41,201 nucleotides of DNA from contig CAMTPA010000026.1 of assembly GCA_947074275.1 (NCBI GenBank), positions 1-41,201 on the forward strand, given 5' to 3'. Source of the DNA: an uncultured Bacteroides sp. (GTDB lineage: Bacteria; Bacteroidota; Bacteroidia; Bacteroidales; Bacteroidaceae). Position 1 is the first letter of the stretch. The number at the start of each line of letters is the position of its first letter. Under the pieces are notes generated by a model, which saw nothing but the letters and a program-made list of their open reading frames with translations, ran no database searches and had not been told where the DNA came from. Below, piece by piece: positions 8,555-16,657 of this stretch. A program made the translations under genes and the position numbers.

Positions 8555-8890
8555 ATGAATCCACAAAATGTAGACGCATTCATCCTTGCAAACAACAAAT
8601 TCTTTAGAGACTATCAAATCTCAACCATACGAAATCTATTGCTCAATACAGATGATTCCAAATGGCCTCTTGTTCAATCAATGCAATTCAAAGATCCCAC
8701 CATATCGCTAATTTTATCCATCTTAGTAGGCACACTTGGCATTGACCGCTTCTTTATCGGAGACATCGGTTTGGGCATCGGCAAATTGATAACTTGTGGT
8801 GGAGGTGGTATTTGGACCGTTATAGACTGGTTTTTTATAATGGGCGCAACAAAAGATAAGAACCAACAAAAGCTGCAATCACTGCTTTAA
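8555..8890 (+). CDS. TM2 domain-containing membrane protein
   Basis: The 111-residue product has a soluble N-terminal part (about 1-45) and two membrane segments (about 49-66 and 78-97). The turn between them carries GIDRFFIGDIGLGIGKL, the hallmark of the TM2 domain. The biochemical function of bacterial TM2 proteins is not established. Its stop codon directly abuts the ATG of the DUF2752 gene, so the two are almost certainly translated together. In Bacteroidetes, TM2 and DUF2752 genes are often neighbours (from memory). The cassette is more AT-rich than the surrounding enzyme genes. Confidence 0.88.
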   Translation: MNPQNVDAFILANNKFFRDYQISTIRNLLLNTDDSKWPLVQSMQFKDPTISLILSILVGTLGIDRFFIGDIGLGIGKLITCGGGGIWTVIDWFFIMGATKDKNQQKLQSLL

Positions 8891-9292
8891 ATGAGCCGAC
8901 TGAAATTATATATCGGCCTATTATCTATTTCGCTGGCATCTTATTTCTGGATATTTTATTCTTTTCATTCGAATGAAACATCCATTTGGAAGGGCTGTTT
9001 ACTAAAACAGTTCGCACACATTCCGTGCCCTACCTGTGGCACTACCAGAGCCATTCGCTTACTATTGGGAGGGGATATAAAAGGTTCATTCTTATTAAAC
9101 CCAAATGGGATGCTTGTATTGTGCCTCATTACATTCATTCCCTGCTGGGTTATTTCAGATTTCATCTTACAAAAAAATACTCTTTATTGCTTCTACCACC
9201 AATCGGGCACAGTTTTAAGAAATAAAGGGATACTCTTTTTCATCTTACTACTATACACAATCAATTGGGGTTGGAACATTTATAAATTCTAA
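8891..9292 (+). CDS. DUF2752-family membrane protein
   Basis: The 133-residue product has three likely membrane helices (about 5-24, 70-92 and 110-128). Between the first two lies CPTCGTTRA (46-54), the conserved cysteine motif of DUF2752. The CxxC pair suggests metal binding or redox chemistry at the membrane face, but no function is established for the family. It starts immediately at the end of the TM2 gene and is followed 22 bp later by a small lipoprotein gene, so the three probably form one transcript. Confidence 0.88.
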   Translation: MSRLKLYIGLLSISLASYFWIFYSFHSNETSIWKGCLLKQFAHIPCPTCGTTRAIRLLLGGDIKGSFLLNPNGMLVLCLITFIPCWVISDFILQKNTLYCFYHQSGTVLRNKGILFFILLLYTINWGWNIYKF

Positions 9293-9314
9293 TCGCATTA
9301 AAGTTTACTGATAT

Positions 9315-9716
9315 ATGAAACACCTCAAACTGTTTTTAGCTCTATGTTTAATGCCTCTGCTAAATAGTTGCGATTTTGGTGGATACTATTATTATTACGT
9401 AGAAAACAAGTTGACCGATAAGGTGATAACCGTAAAAGTAGAATATCCATCTACGAATATGGATAGTATATTTGTAATAGCACCAAACGAAAAAAAGTTG
9501 ATAGGCAAAGAAGAGACAGGAATTATAGCAAAACACGAACATCCCGAAGACGTGTTGGCACATTATTGTTCATTGGGTAAAATTCAAATCTTGATAGGCA
9601 ATACCCTATTAAACAAACAGTTTCGGGAAAGAGCCTATTGGCATTACTCCACAGAAAATAGAATAGGAAATTATTTTTTGATAATAGACGAGAATTTTGT
9701 GCGCAACAATGAATGA
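9315..9716 (+). CDS. Small hypothetical lipoprotein
   Basis: I do not recognise this 133-residue protein. It has a lipoprotein signal peptide (LLNSC, lipidated Cys19) followed by an unusual aromatic run of five tyrosines just after the anchor. It then shows a beta-rich region with NKLTDKVITVKVEYPS and a stretch ending in PNEKKLIG, which could be a small immunoglobulin-like or beta-sandwich fold. It is the last gene of the TM2/DUF2752 cassette. Its end lies 28 bp from the convergent end of the HTCS gene. Confidence 0.75.
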   Translation: MKHLKLFLALCLMPLLNSCDFGGYYYYYVENKLTDKVITVKVEYPSTNMDSIFVIAPNEKKLIGKEETGIIAKHEHPEDVLAHYCSLGKIQILIGNTLLNKQFRERAYWHYSTENRIGNYFLIIDENFVRNNE

Positions 9717-9744
9717 AAGCATAAAAGGAGATTATCAAAAGCAG

Positions 9745-12450
9745 TTATCCATTTTTCTTCTTTAAGGTGTTGGTGGGATTCTCGCCGAAATGTTCCTTGT
9801 AGCACTTGGTAAAATAAGAAGGTGAGGTAAACCCTACTTCGTAAGCGATTTCCGAAACCGTTTTATCGGATGAAGCCAACAGCGAAGCAGCTTTTTTCAG
9901 CCGTGCAATGCGTAACAACTCATTAGGCGAATAGTTGGTCAAGGATTTTAGCTTGCGATATAACTGCACACGGCTCAGTCCCATTTCACGTCCCAAATCT
10001 TCTACATTGAGCGTGGCATCACCCATTCGCTGTTCTATCAATACCTTGAACTTACCCACAAAATCTTTATCCATATCGCAAATATCTTCTTTCACCAAGT
10101 GCTGCTGCTCACCAAGTGCTTGCTTTATCCGCTGGTGCGAATCTATCAAGTTGCGAATGCGCGCTAAGAGTAGTTGAGAGTTAAATGGTTTGGATATATA
10201 AGAGTCCGCCCCCCCGTCGTATCCCTGAATGCGTTGTTCGTCGAGCGAACAAGCTGTGAGCAATATCACAGGAATGTGGCAAGTTTGTAGTTCCGCCTTC
10301 AGCCGCCTACAGCACTCCACCCCATCAATACCAGGCATCATCACGTCCGACACGATGAGATTTGGCACATACTTCATCGCTTTGCGAATGCCTGATACAC
10401 CGTCCGAAGCCTCCAATACAGTGTATTCATTCTGCAAAAGCCCACGAATGTAAGAGCGAATATCGGCATTGTCATCAATAATGAGCACGCTGTTTTTAGT
10501 CGCGTCATATTCTCCTTCTTCGCTTTCAGCCAATGGTTCGATTTCGCCCACTGACAGAATGTTGAGTTCAGTAGATGCAGCAGTTTCTTCCGATGCTCTT
10601 TCAAGCGGAATATCAACCGTGAAAACTGTTCCTATTTTATCATCGCTTTCTACTATTATTTGTCCACCGTGAAGCTCGACAAAGGCTTTGACCAAGGCCA
10701 ACCCAATGCCCGAACCCGAATGGTGCATATCTATTTTATAGAAACGATTGAAAATATTTTGGATATGTTCAACCGAAATCAAGCTACCCGTGTTGGCTAC
10801 GGTAAAACGAAAACACATTCCATCATTTACTTCGGAAAGACGAACATTGACACGTCCATTTTCGGGAGTAAACTTAAAAGCATTGCTAAGCAAGTTAAAA
10901 TAGATTCGTTCCAGTTTTTCCACATCAACAACTGTTTGATAGTTGGTATAGGGCATAGCATCAAAAGAGAAATGAATGTGTTTTTTGCGAGCTGCCTCCT
11001 GAAATGACTCATTCCAGTTTTCAAAACAGCGCAACACGTTGGCAGGCGTGGGATGAAAATGTATTTTCCCATTTTCGTAAGCTCTAAACTCCAAAATCTG
11101 ATTGACCAACCGAAGCAAAATCTTGACGTTTCGCTGCATCAATTCCAGCGTTTTGCGATGTGGCGAAGGCTGTTCCTTGTCTGTCAGCAGTTGTTCTATG
11201 GGGTCGGCTATGAGCGTAAGCGGAGTGCGGAAGTCGTGTGATATGTTGGTGAAAAACATCAGCTTGGCGTGGGTAGCCTCTTCTAACTGACTCGAGAGGT
11301 GCAACAATTGGTCGCGCTGCTCTTCCAGCTGTTCTTTTTGTTTTGACAACTCGGCATTCAGCTTATTTTTAGATTGCAAAGATTTATACACCACAAGCAA
11401 CAGGCCTGCCACCAACAACAGGATAACCAAACTACCATACAACACCAATTGCTGATTGGAAAAGCGAACCAAATAAGAGTTGATACGCCCATTCAATGTG
11501 CGAATTTTACCATCGAGCGCACTGATTTGATTGGTCTGCAAGTCCATAACCCGTGCATTGGTGACATCGACAACCGCAGTAGTGAGAATCGTTTCACGGT
11601 CGAATGGTAGCCTCTGAAGTATATTCATCGCTGTCTGAATCACTTTATCCCCACCCGTAGGATAGATAAAGGTAGCCGTGAGAACACTGTCGAGAACCAT
11701 TTCGAGTCCACACCCATCGCCGGGCAAAGCATCAATCCCAATAAAGAGCAACTCGTTGTCGCGCCCTATACTCCGCGCGGCTTCGTAGGCTCCGGCAGCC
11801 ATACGGTCGTTGTGAGCGTATACCAAATCAAAATCAGAACGTTTTTTTAGTATCGAATCCATCACCACACGTGCAGGTTCGCGCAGCCAGGCAGCGTCTT
11901 CGCTGCACACAAGTTCCAACTGTGGATGCCTGCTTATGGCACTGATAAAACCCTGATGCCGGTCGACGGCGGGGGTAGAGCTGTTCAGTCCCGATATTTC
12001 GACTATTCGCCCTTTGCCACCAAGTATGGTCGCTATGTAGTTGCCTACCGCCTTGCCTATCTCGTAGTTGTCGGCTCCTATAAAGGCTGTGTATTTATCC
12101 GATAGAATCTTACGGTCGACCACAATGACTGGGATACCACTATCATACACCTCCTCCACAATAGGGGTCATCACAGCACCCTCGTTGGGCGATACAATTA
12201 TCAAGTCGACACCAGCTTGCATAAATGCCCTTATATCTTCTATCTGCTTGCGGCTATCATCTTTTGCGGTACGAACTTCTACTTGCACACCATCATAAAA
12301 CAGAGCTTCCCGCACTATTTCGTCATTCATTTGATGTCGCCATTCATCGTCGCTGCATTGCGACACACCGATAATGAAAGAGGGTGAATTTCTCTGACAG
12401 GATGTGAGAGATATATACAAGACACTGAGTAAAAATAAGTATTGTTTCAT
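9745..12450 (-). CDS. Hybrid two-component system with periplasmic sugar-binding sensor, fructan PUL regulator
   Basis: This 901-residue protein joins sensor, kinase and DNA-binding regulator in one chain. In order: a signal sequence with a possible lipobox (SLTSC, Cys18); a type I periplasmic-binding-protein domain (about 23-290, related to ribose/fructose-binding proteins); a membrane helix (337-355); a coiled coil (about 360-392); HisKA with His405 in NISHDFRTP; an HATPase domain with N box near 519-528 and GSGIGLALV; a receiver domain with phospho-acceptor Asp702; and an AraC-type HTH (about 800-901). BT1754, the fructose sensor of the B. thetaiotaomicron levan PUL, has this architecture (known from the literature). 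Its place downstream of the fructan operon supports the same role. A terminator separates it from the fructokinase gene, so it is probably transcribed alone. Confidence 0.95.
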   Translation of the reverse strand: MKQYLFLLSVLYISLTSCQRNSPSFIIGVSQCSDDEWRHQMNDEIVREALFYDGVQVEVRTAKDDSRKQIEDIRAFMQAGVDLIIVSPNEGAVMTPIVEEVYDSGIPVIVVDRKILSDKYTAFIGADNYEIGKAVGNYIATILGGKGRIVEISGLNSSTPAVDRHQGFISAISRHPQLELVCSEDAAWLREPARVVMDSILKKRSDFDLVYAHNDRMAAGAYEAARSIGRDNELLFIGIDALPGDGCGLEMVLDSVLTATFIYPTGGDKVIQTAMNILQRLPFDRETILTTAVVDVTNARVMDLQTNQISALDGKIRTLNGRINSYLVRFSNQQLVLYGSLVILLLVAGLLLVVYKSLQSKNKLNAELSKQKEQLEEQRDQLLHLSSQLEEATHAKLMFFTNISHDFRTPLTLIADPIEQLLTDKEQPSPHRKTLELMQRNVKILLRLVNQILEFRAYENGKIHFHPTPANVLRCFENWNESFQEAARKKHIHFSFDAMPYTNYQTVVDVEKLERIYFNLLSNAFKFTPENGRVNVRLSEVNDGMCFRFTVANTGSLISVEHIQNIFNRFYKIDMHHSGSGIGLALVKAFVELHGGQIIVESDDKIGTVFTVDIPLERASEETAASTELNILSVGEIEPLAESEEGEYDATKNSVLIIDDNADIRSYIRGLLQNEYTVLEASDGVSGIRKAMKYVPNLIVSDVMMPGIDGVECCRRLKAELQTCHIPVILLTACSLDEQRIQGYDGGADSYISKPFNSQLLLARIRNLIDSHQRIKQALGEQQHLVKEDICDMDKDFVGKFKVLIEQRMGDATLNVEDLGREMGLSRVQLYRKLKSLTNYSPNELLRIARLKKAASLLASSDKTVSEIAYEVGFTSPSYFTKCYKEHFGENPTNTLKKKNG

Positions 12451-12516
12451 AGTAAAAGTGGATAGCTATTTTCCAAAAAACATTTGTCGTAAAATCATTT
12501 CAGCTAGGTTCTTGGA

Positions 12517-12524
12517 CAAATATA
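12517..12524 (-). promoter_or_regulatory. Candidate -7 box for the fructan HTCS gene
   Basis: The minus strand reads TATATTTG, matching TAnnTTTG, 66 nt upstream of the start codon at 12450 and downstream of the fructokinase terminator. No clear -33 box is seen at the usual spacing. Confidence 0.4.
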
Positions 12525-12575
12525 AGCAATCATACATCAAAAGAGTGGTATTTCATTTGCATTATAAGCTTTATT

Positions 12576-12622
12576 AAAAAATCGCCTGCTACAACACTAT
12601 AAGTGTCATAGCAGGCGATTTT
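12576..12622 (-). terminator. Terminator at the end of the fructan operon
   Basis: A 14-bp perfect stem (12578-12591 with 12609-12622) encloses a second 5-bp stem ACACT/AGTGT (12594-12598 with 12602-12606) and a 3-nt loop. On the minus strand it ends in a T-run from the stem into 12576. It stops transcription after fructokinase and before the HTCS gene. The opposite arm also ends in TTTT, so it could act in both directions. Confidence 0.9.
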
Positions 12623-12682
12623 CATTCTATGCAAGTAAGCGGACGCATCACTTATACATTAAATATTATTTTATATTTTCAA

Positions 12683-13570
12683 TTATTCCAATCGCTTTAG
12701 TAAAGATTCGGGCAATTGTGGCATTGCTCCGTGCTGTGTGCAAACGTAAGCCGAAACCTCCACTGCCAATTTGTGCGCTTCGGGTATTGACTTGCCCTTG
12801 AGCAATGAGGCGCAAAAAGTAGCAGTAAACGAGTCGCCTGCTCCTACCGTGTCGGCAACTGGCACTTTGGGTGTGACCTGAAAAGAAACCACACCGGGCG
12901 TAAACACATAGCTGCCATTGGTGCCACAAGTAAGTATAAGCATTTTCAAATTGTATTTTGCCAACAGTATCCAGCATTTATCTTGCAAATCGATGCCCGG
13001 ATAGCCAAACATACGGCTGATGACGACTAATTCTTCATCATTGATTTTTAAAACATTGCAGCGTCGTAGCGACTCTTCAATCACCTCCTTTGTATAAAAG
13101 TTCTGGCGAAGATTGATGTCGAATATCTTGAGTTGTCCTTCGGCATCGGGCACGGTGTCTACAAAGCGAGCTATCGTAGCACGGCTCACAGCATTTCGTT
13201 GTGCCAACGACCCAAAACAAATGGCTCGTGTGCGAAGAGCGAGATGTTTTAGATCTTCAGTAAATGGGATATTATCCCAAGCCACATCTCGTTTTATATC
13301 GTAGCAGGGCACACCCTGTTCGTCTAAAGTCACCTGCACTGTTCCAGTAGGAAAATCTACACGTGGCAGCGAATAACGAAGATTAACCTTATCGAACGTT
13401 TGAATAATTTCATCGCCCAGCGCATCTTTGCCAATGGCACTCACCGCACACCCATCAAAACCAAATTGCGACACGTGGTAAGCAAAGTTGGCTGGTGCAC
13501 CACCTATTTTTTTTCCTTCGGGTAGCACGTCCCAAAGTGCTTCTCCCATTCCTATTATCACTGTACTCAT
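12683..13570 (-). CDS. PfkB-family fructokinase
   Basis: A cytoplasmic sugar kinase of 295 residues, expected to phosphorylate imported fructose. The N-terminal MGEALWDVLPEGKKIGGAPANFAYH contains the PfkB sugar-binding signature. The C-terminal signature DTVGAGDSFTATF carries the catalytic Asp246 and the anion hole. Length and motifs match the family. It is the last gene of the operon running from SusC, 47 bp after the MFS permease gene, and is followed by a strong terminator. The fructose specificity comes from context (two GH32 genes and a permease) and from gene order like BT1757-BT1758; the sequence alone only assigns a PfkB ribokinase-family kinase. Confidence 0.93.
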   Translation of the reverse strand: MSTVIIGMGEALWDVLPEGKKIGGAPANFAYHVSQFGFDGCAVSAIGKDALGDEIIQTFDKVNLRYSLPRVDFPTGTVQVTLDEQGVPCYDIKRDVAWDNIPFTEDLKHLALRTRAICFGSLAQRNAVSRATIARFVDTVPDAEGQLKIFDINLRQNFYTKEVIEESLRRCNVLKINDEELVVISRMFGYPGIDLQDKCWILLAKYNLKMLILTCGTNGSYVFTPGVVSFQVTPKVPVADTVGAGDSFTATFCASLLKGKSIPEAHKLAVEVSAYVCTQHGAMPQLPESLLKRLE

Positions 13571-13617
13571 AGTATTTATTTTAATTCAGTTATATCTTCT
13601 ATCTTTATCAGGAAGTA

Positions 13618-14787
13618 TCAACACGCTTTCTTAATCTTAAACATATAGAGCAACAAATAAATCACCCCAATAGTCATTACCGCTACCGCACCATTTTGCC
13701 CTACTGCATCACTGGCCACTCCCATAGCCAAAGGAAACACAGTGCCGCCAAACAAACCCATTATCATCAAGCCCGATACTTCGTTTTTCTTATTGGGCAT
13801 TGCCAATAGAGCTTGCGAAAAGATAATCGGAAAAATATTGGAGTTTCCGAAACCAATCAGGGCGATGCAAATGTAGATGAAAGCGAGTGACTGGAAGCAG
13901 AAAAGCCCTATCATAGCGGCAAGCATACAAGCTACACTAACACCAAAAAACACTTTGGCCTGTGCCTTTTGCAAAATAAACGTACCCGCAAAACAGCCTA
14001 CGGTGCGAAATATAAAGTAAAGACTTGTTGCAAACCCAGCCTCAGCCAAGGTCATTCCCAAGCGTTCCATCAATATCTTGGGAGCTGTGGTGTTGGTACC
14101 CACATCGATACCCACGTGACACATAATGCCGATAAACGAAAGCAGCACAAAAGGTTTGCCCAGCAACCCCAAGCATTGAGCGTAAGTAGAAGGTTTTCCT
14201 TCCTCTTTTTCTTCAACAATAGAGGTAGCATTGAGCAGCAATATGGCAACAATTGCAATAATCATATAAACAGGGAAAAGCACTCTCCATCCCAAGCCCA
14301 TTGATGGCATTGCTTGGGTGGCACCCCACATTGCAATGTAAGGAGCTAAAAATGAAGCTATTGCCTTAACAAACTGTCCAAAGGTCAAGTTGCTTGCCAA
14401 CTTATCGGCAGAAACAATATTGGACAGCAATGGGTTCAGCGATGTTTGCATCAAAGCATTGCCAATGCCGAGTAGTGAAAAAGCAATTAGCATCAGTGCA
14501 TAACCATCGCCAAATATGGGCAGCAACAAAGAGAAGAACGTGACCAACAAACTTAGCAACACGGTTTTCTTTCTTCCAATACGGTTCATCAACATTCCCG
14601 TAGGTACCGAGAATATAAGAAACCAGAAAAAAACCAAAGAGGGGAATATATTAGCCTCGGCATCGCTCAGATTCAAATCGGCCTGCACGTAGTTGGAGGC
14701 AATGCCCACCAAGTCGACGAAGCCCATCGCAAAAAAACAGAGCATCAAAGGTATCAGCTTCAAATAAGGAGTTTTTGTATCGTTCAT
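13618..14787 (-). CDS. MFS sugar permease, probably fructose importer
   Basis: A 389-residue inner-membrane transporter with about twelve hydrophobic helices. It starts with YLKLIPLMLCFFAMGFVDLVGIASNYV and has the MFS loop motif MNRIGRKKT after helix 2. It belongs to the FHS/FucP-like group of sugar:proton symporters. It would move fructose released in the periplasm to the fructokinase encoded 47 bp downstream. It lies 26 bp after the GH32 lipoprotein gene and resembles BT1758 in position. The specificity is inferred from the locus, not from residues I can assign. Confidence 0.92.
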   Translation of the reverse strand: MNDTKTPYLKLIPLMLCFFAMGFVDLVGIASNYVQADLNLSDAEANIFPSLVFFWFLIFSVPTGMLMNRIGRKKTVLLSLLVTFFSLLLPIFGDGYALMLIAFSLLGIGNALMQTSLNPLLSNIVSADKLASNLTFGQFVKAIASFLAPYIAMWGATQAMPSMGLGWRVLFPVYMIIAIVAILLLNATSIVEEKEEGKPSTYAQCLGLLGKPFVLLSFIGIMCHVGIDVGTNTTAPKILMERLGMTLAEAGFATSLYFIFRTVGCFAGTFILQKAQAKVFFGVSVACMLAAMIGLFCFQSLAFIYICIALIGFGNSNIFPIIFSQALLAMPNKKNEVSGLMIMGLFGGTVFPLAMGVASDAVGQNGAVAVMTIGVIYLLLYMFKIKKAC

Positions 14788-14813
14788 ATTCTTACAGTTC
14801 TATTCGGTTATAA

Positions 14814-16634
14814 TTAATGTGTCGTATTTTTCAATTCAAGTTTGTGCATTTGCAATGAGTTTACATTGTAGCTTCCACCCTTAGCATAAAAGCTCATCCG
14901 ATTGTATGGTTCGGTAGGAAACACCAAGTTCGTCATCACGTATCGACCATCGTCACCAAAAATCTCAATACTCGATTTGTCGACAAATATGCGCAAGGTC
15001 ATCTCTGTGCCCGGCTGAATAGGCGCCAACGTGACAGCAGGAAACTCTTTAGAAAACGAAACCTCTCCACTCTTTGTTCTATCCATCGACAAATTCTTCT
15101 CTATCAGATTATAGCACACATCCACCTCTTCGCCCAATGCGTTGAAAAGCTTGAACCCGATGAACTCGGCATCTTTGTTGTTCACGGTCATCTCTATCTC
15201 GTAAGTTCCCGCATCACTACCTATAATATTGTCGATATTGTAGTCTCTGCTCACTTTGAAAGAGCGTTTTTTGGAAGACTCGGCACGCAAGGCTTTCAGC
15301 TCATCCGATGGTTGGTTTTTGATGTAGCACTCTCCATCTTGCATATAAAGAGACAAGTCGCGAGGCACAGAGTTGGCACTTCTGAATTGCTTGGTGGGTA
15401 CATCGTTGGCATATTGCCAGTTGCTCATCCACGCAATAGCAATGTGACGGTTGTCGGGCGCATTGCTCCAAGTGACAGTAGCATAGTGATCTTTTCCCCA
15501 GTCCATCCACTTAGTAAGAGTAGGCGACTGATTGACAAACTCCTTGCCATCGAATGTGCCTACAAAGTATTGAGTGGCACTGCCACCAAAAGGACCACCG
15601 GGATTGAGGTTGCACAACAACACCCATTTCTTCTTATCAGTACCTTCGATAGGAAGCTCTATCAAGTCGGGACATTCCCACACGCCACCGTGCGCACCTT
15701 GTCCTTCGCCAAAGCTACTTTCGTAGGTCCACTCCTTCAAATTGAACGATGAGAAAAATTGCATCTCTTGCCCTACCGCCAATATCATAACCCACTGCTT
15801 AGTGGGTTCGTGCCATATCACTTTAGGGTCACGAAAATCGGGTTTGGGCGAAGTCAAGATAGGGTTGCCGTCGTACTTCACGAAAGAAGCTCCATTGTCT
15901 ACGCTATAAGCCAAACTCTGTGTCTGACGGTCGGCAGCCGAAGTGTAAAGTGCCACAATCGCATCTTTTCCGAAACCTGCCGTGTTGTCTTTATCTACCA
16001 CGCACGAGCCACTAAAGATAGCTCCCAAAGCATCGGGTGCAATGGCTACCGGCTGATGTTGCCAACTTGTCAAATCTTGGCTTGTAGCGTGCCCCCAGTG
16101 CATATTGCCCCACATAGAGCCATACGGATTGTATTGATAAAACAAGTGATAGATTCCATCTTTATAAACCATTCCGTTGGGGTCGTTCATCCAGCCATAA
16201 AGAGGAGCAAAATGATAGACGGGACGAAACTTCTCACGATTGGTTGTGTCAAACTCATCGGATAGATCGATGGTGCGCCAGCAAATAGCAGTGTCGGGGA
16301 TGTGCTTTATCTGAAACACGAGCGATTTAGGGTTTATCCCCGTCAACTCCACAGGAACAAAATAATCGACCTTTTCGCGCGCCAAACGCACGTTCATCCC
16401 ACTAACCAACTGGTTGTCTACAATCATATCCACACGTGCTTCGGGCATTGCCTCTTCCACAGGAAGCAACAGATATTTTTTCTCTTTTTCTACATAAATC
16501 ATACTCTGATCGCCACCCAAACGCTTGATGGTGATGGGAGGAGTAGTGGCTTGGCAAGATGTAGCGAAGAGCGTAAGGATTGCTATCACCAAAAATCTAA
16601 AATCTTTTATTAAATTACTATATGATATTTTCAT
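14814..16634 (-). CDS. GH32 fructan hydrolase lipoprotein with N-terminal DUF4980-like domain
   Basis: A fructosidase of 606 residues. A lipoprotein signal (FATSC, Cys27) is followed by a beta-rich N-terminal domain (about 30-125, DUF4980-like). The five-blade GH32 catalytic domain (about 135-440) and a C-terminal beta-sandwich follow. All three catalytic acids are present: Asp151 in WMNDPNG (nucleophile), Asp269 in FRDPK (transition-state stabiliser) and Glu320 in WECPD (acid/base). It should release fructose from levan, inulin or sucrose; domain order matches BT1759-type exo-enzymes (from memory). Spacing of 23 bp to the upstream LamG-GH32 gene and 26 bp to the permease gene shows operon membership. 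Confidence 0.95.
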   Translation of the reverse strand: MKISYSNLIKDFRFLVIAILTLFATSCQATTPPITIKRLGGDQSMIYVEKEKKYLLLPVEEAMPEARVDMIVDNQLVSGMNVRLAREKVDYFVPVELTGINPKSLVFQIKHIPDTAICWRTIDLSDEFDTTNREKFRPVYHFAPLYGWMNDPNGMVYKDGIYHLFYQYNPYGSMWGNMHWGHATSQDLTSWQHQPVAIAPDALGAIFSGSCVVDKDNTAGFGKDAIVALYTSAADRQTQSLAYSVDNGASFVKYDGNPILTSPKPDFRDPKVIWHEPTKQWVMILAVGQEMQFFSSFNLKEWTYESSFGEGQGAHGGVWECPDLIELPIEGTDKKKWVLLCNLNPGGPFGGSATQYFVGTFDGKEFVNQSPTLTKWMDWGKDHYATVTWSNAPDNRHIAIAWMSNWQYANDVPTKQFRSANSVPRDLSLYMQDGECYIKNQPSDELKALRAESSKKRSFKVSRDYNIDNIIGSDAGTYEIEMTVNNKDAEFIGFKLFNALGEEVDVCYNLIEKNLSMDRTKSGEVSFSKEFPAVTLAPIQPGTEMTLRIFVDKSSIEIFGDDGRYVMTNLVFPTEPYNRMSFYAKGGSYNVNSLQMHKLELKNTTH

Positions 16635-16657
16635 AACTTATTTCTCATTTTAATAGA

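Noticed and set aside
15312..16613. Plus-strand open frames opposite the GH32 gene
   Set aside because: They are reverse shadows of a gene whose catalytic motifs are intact on the minus strand.
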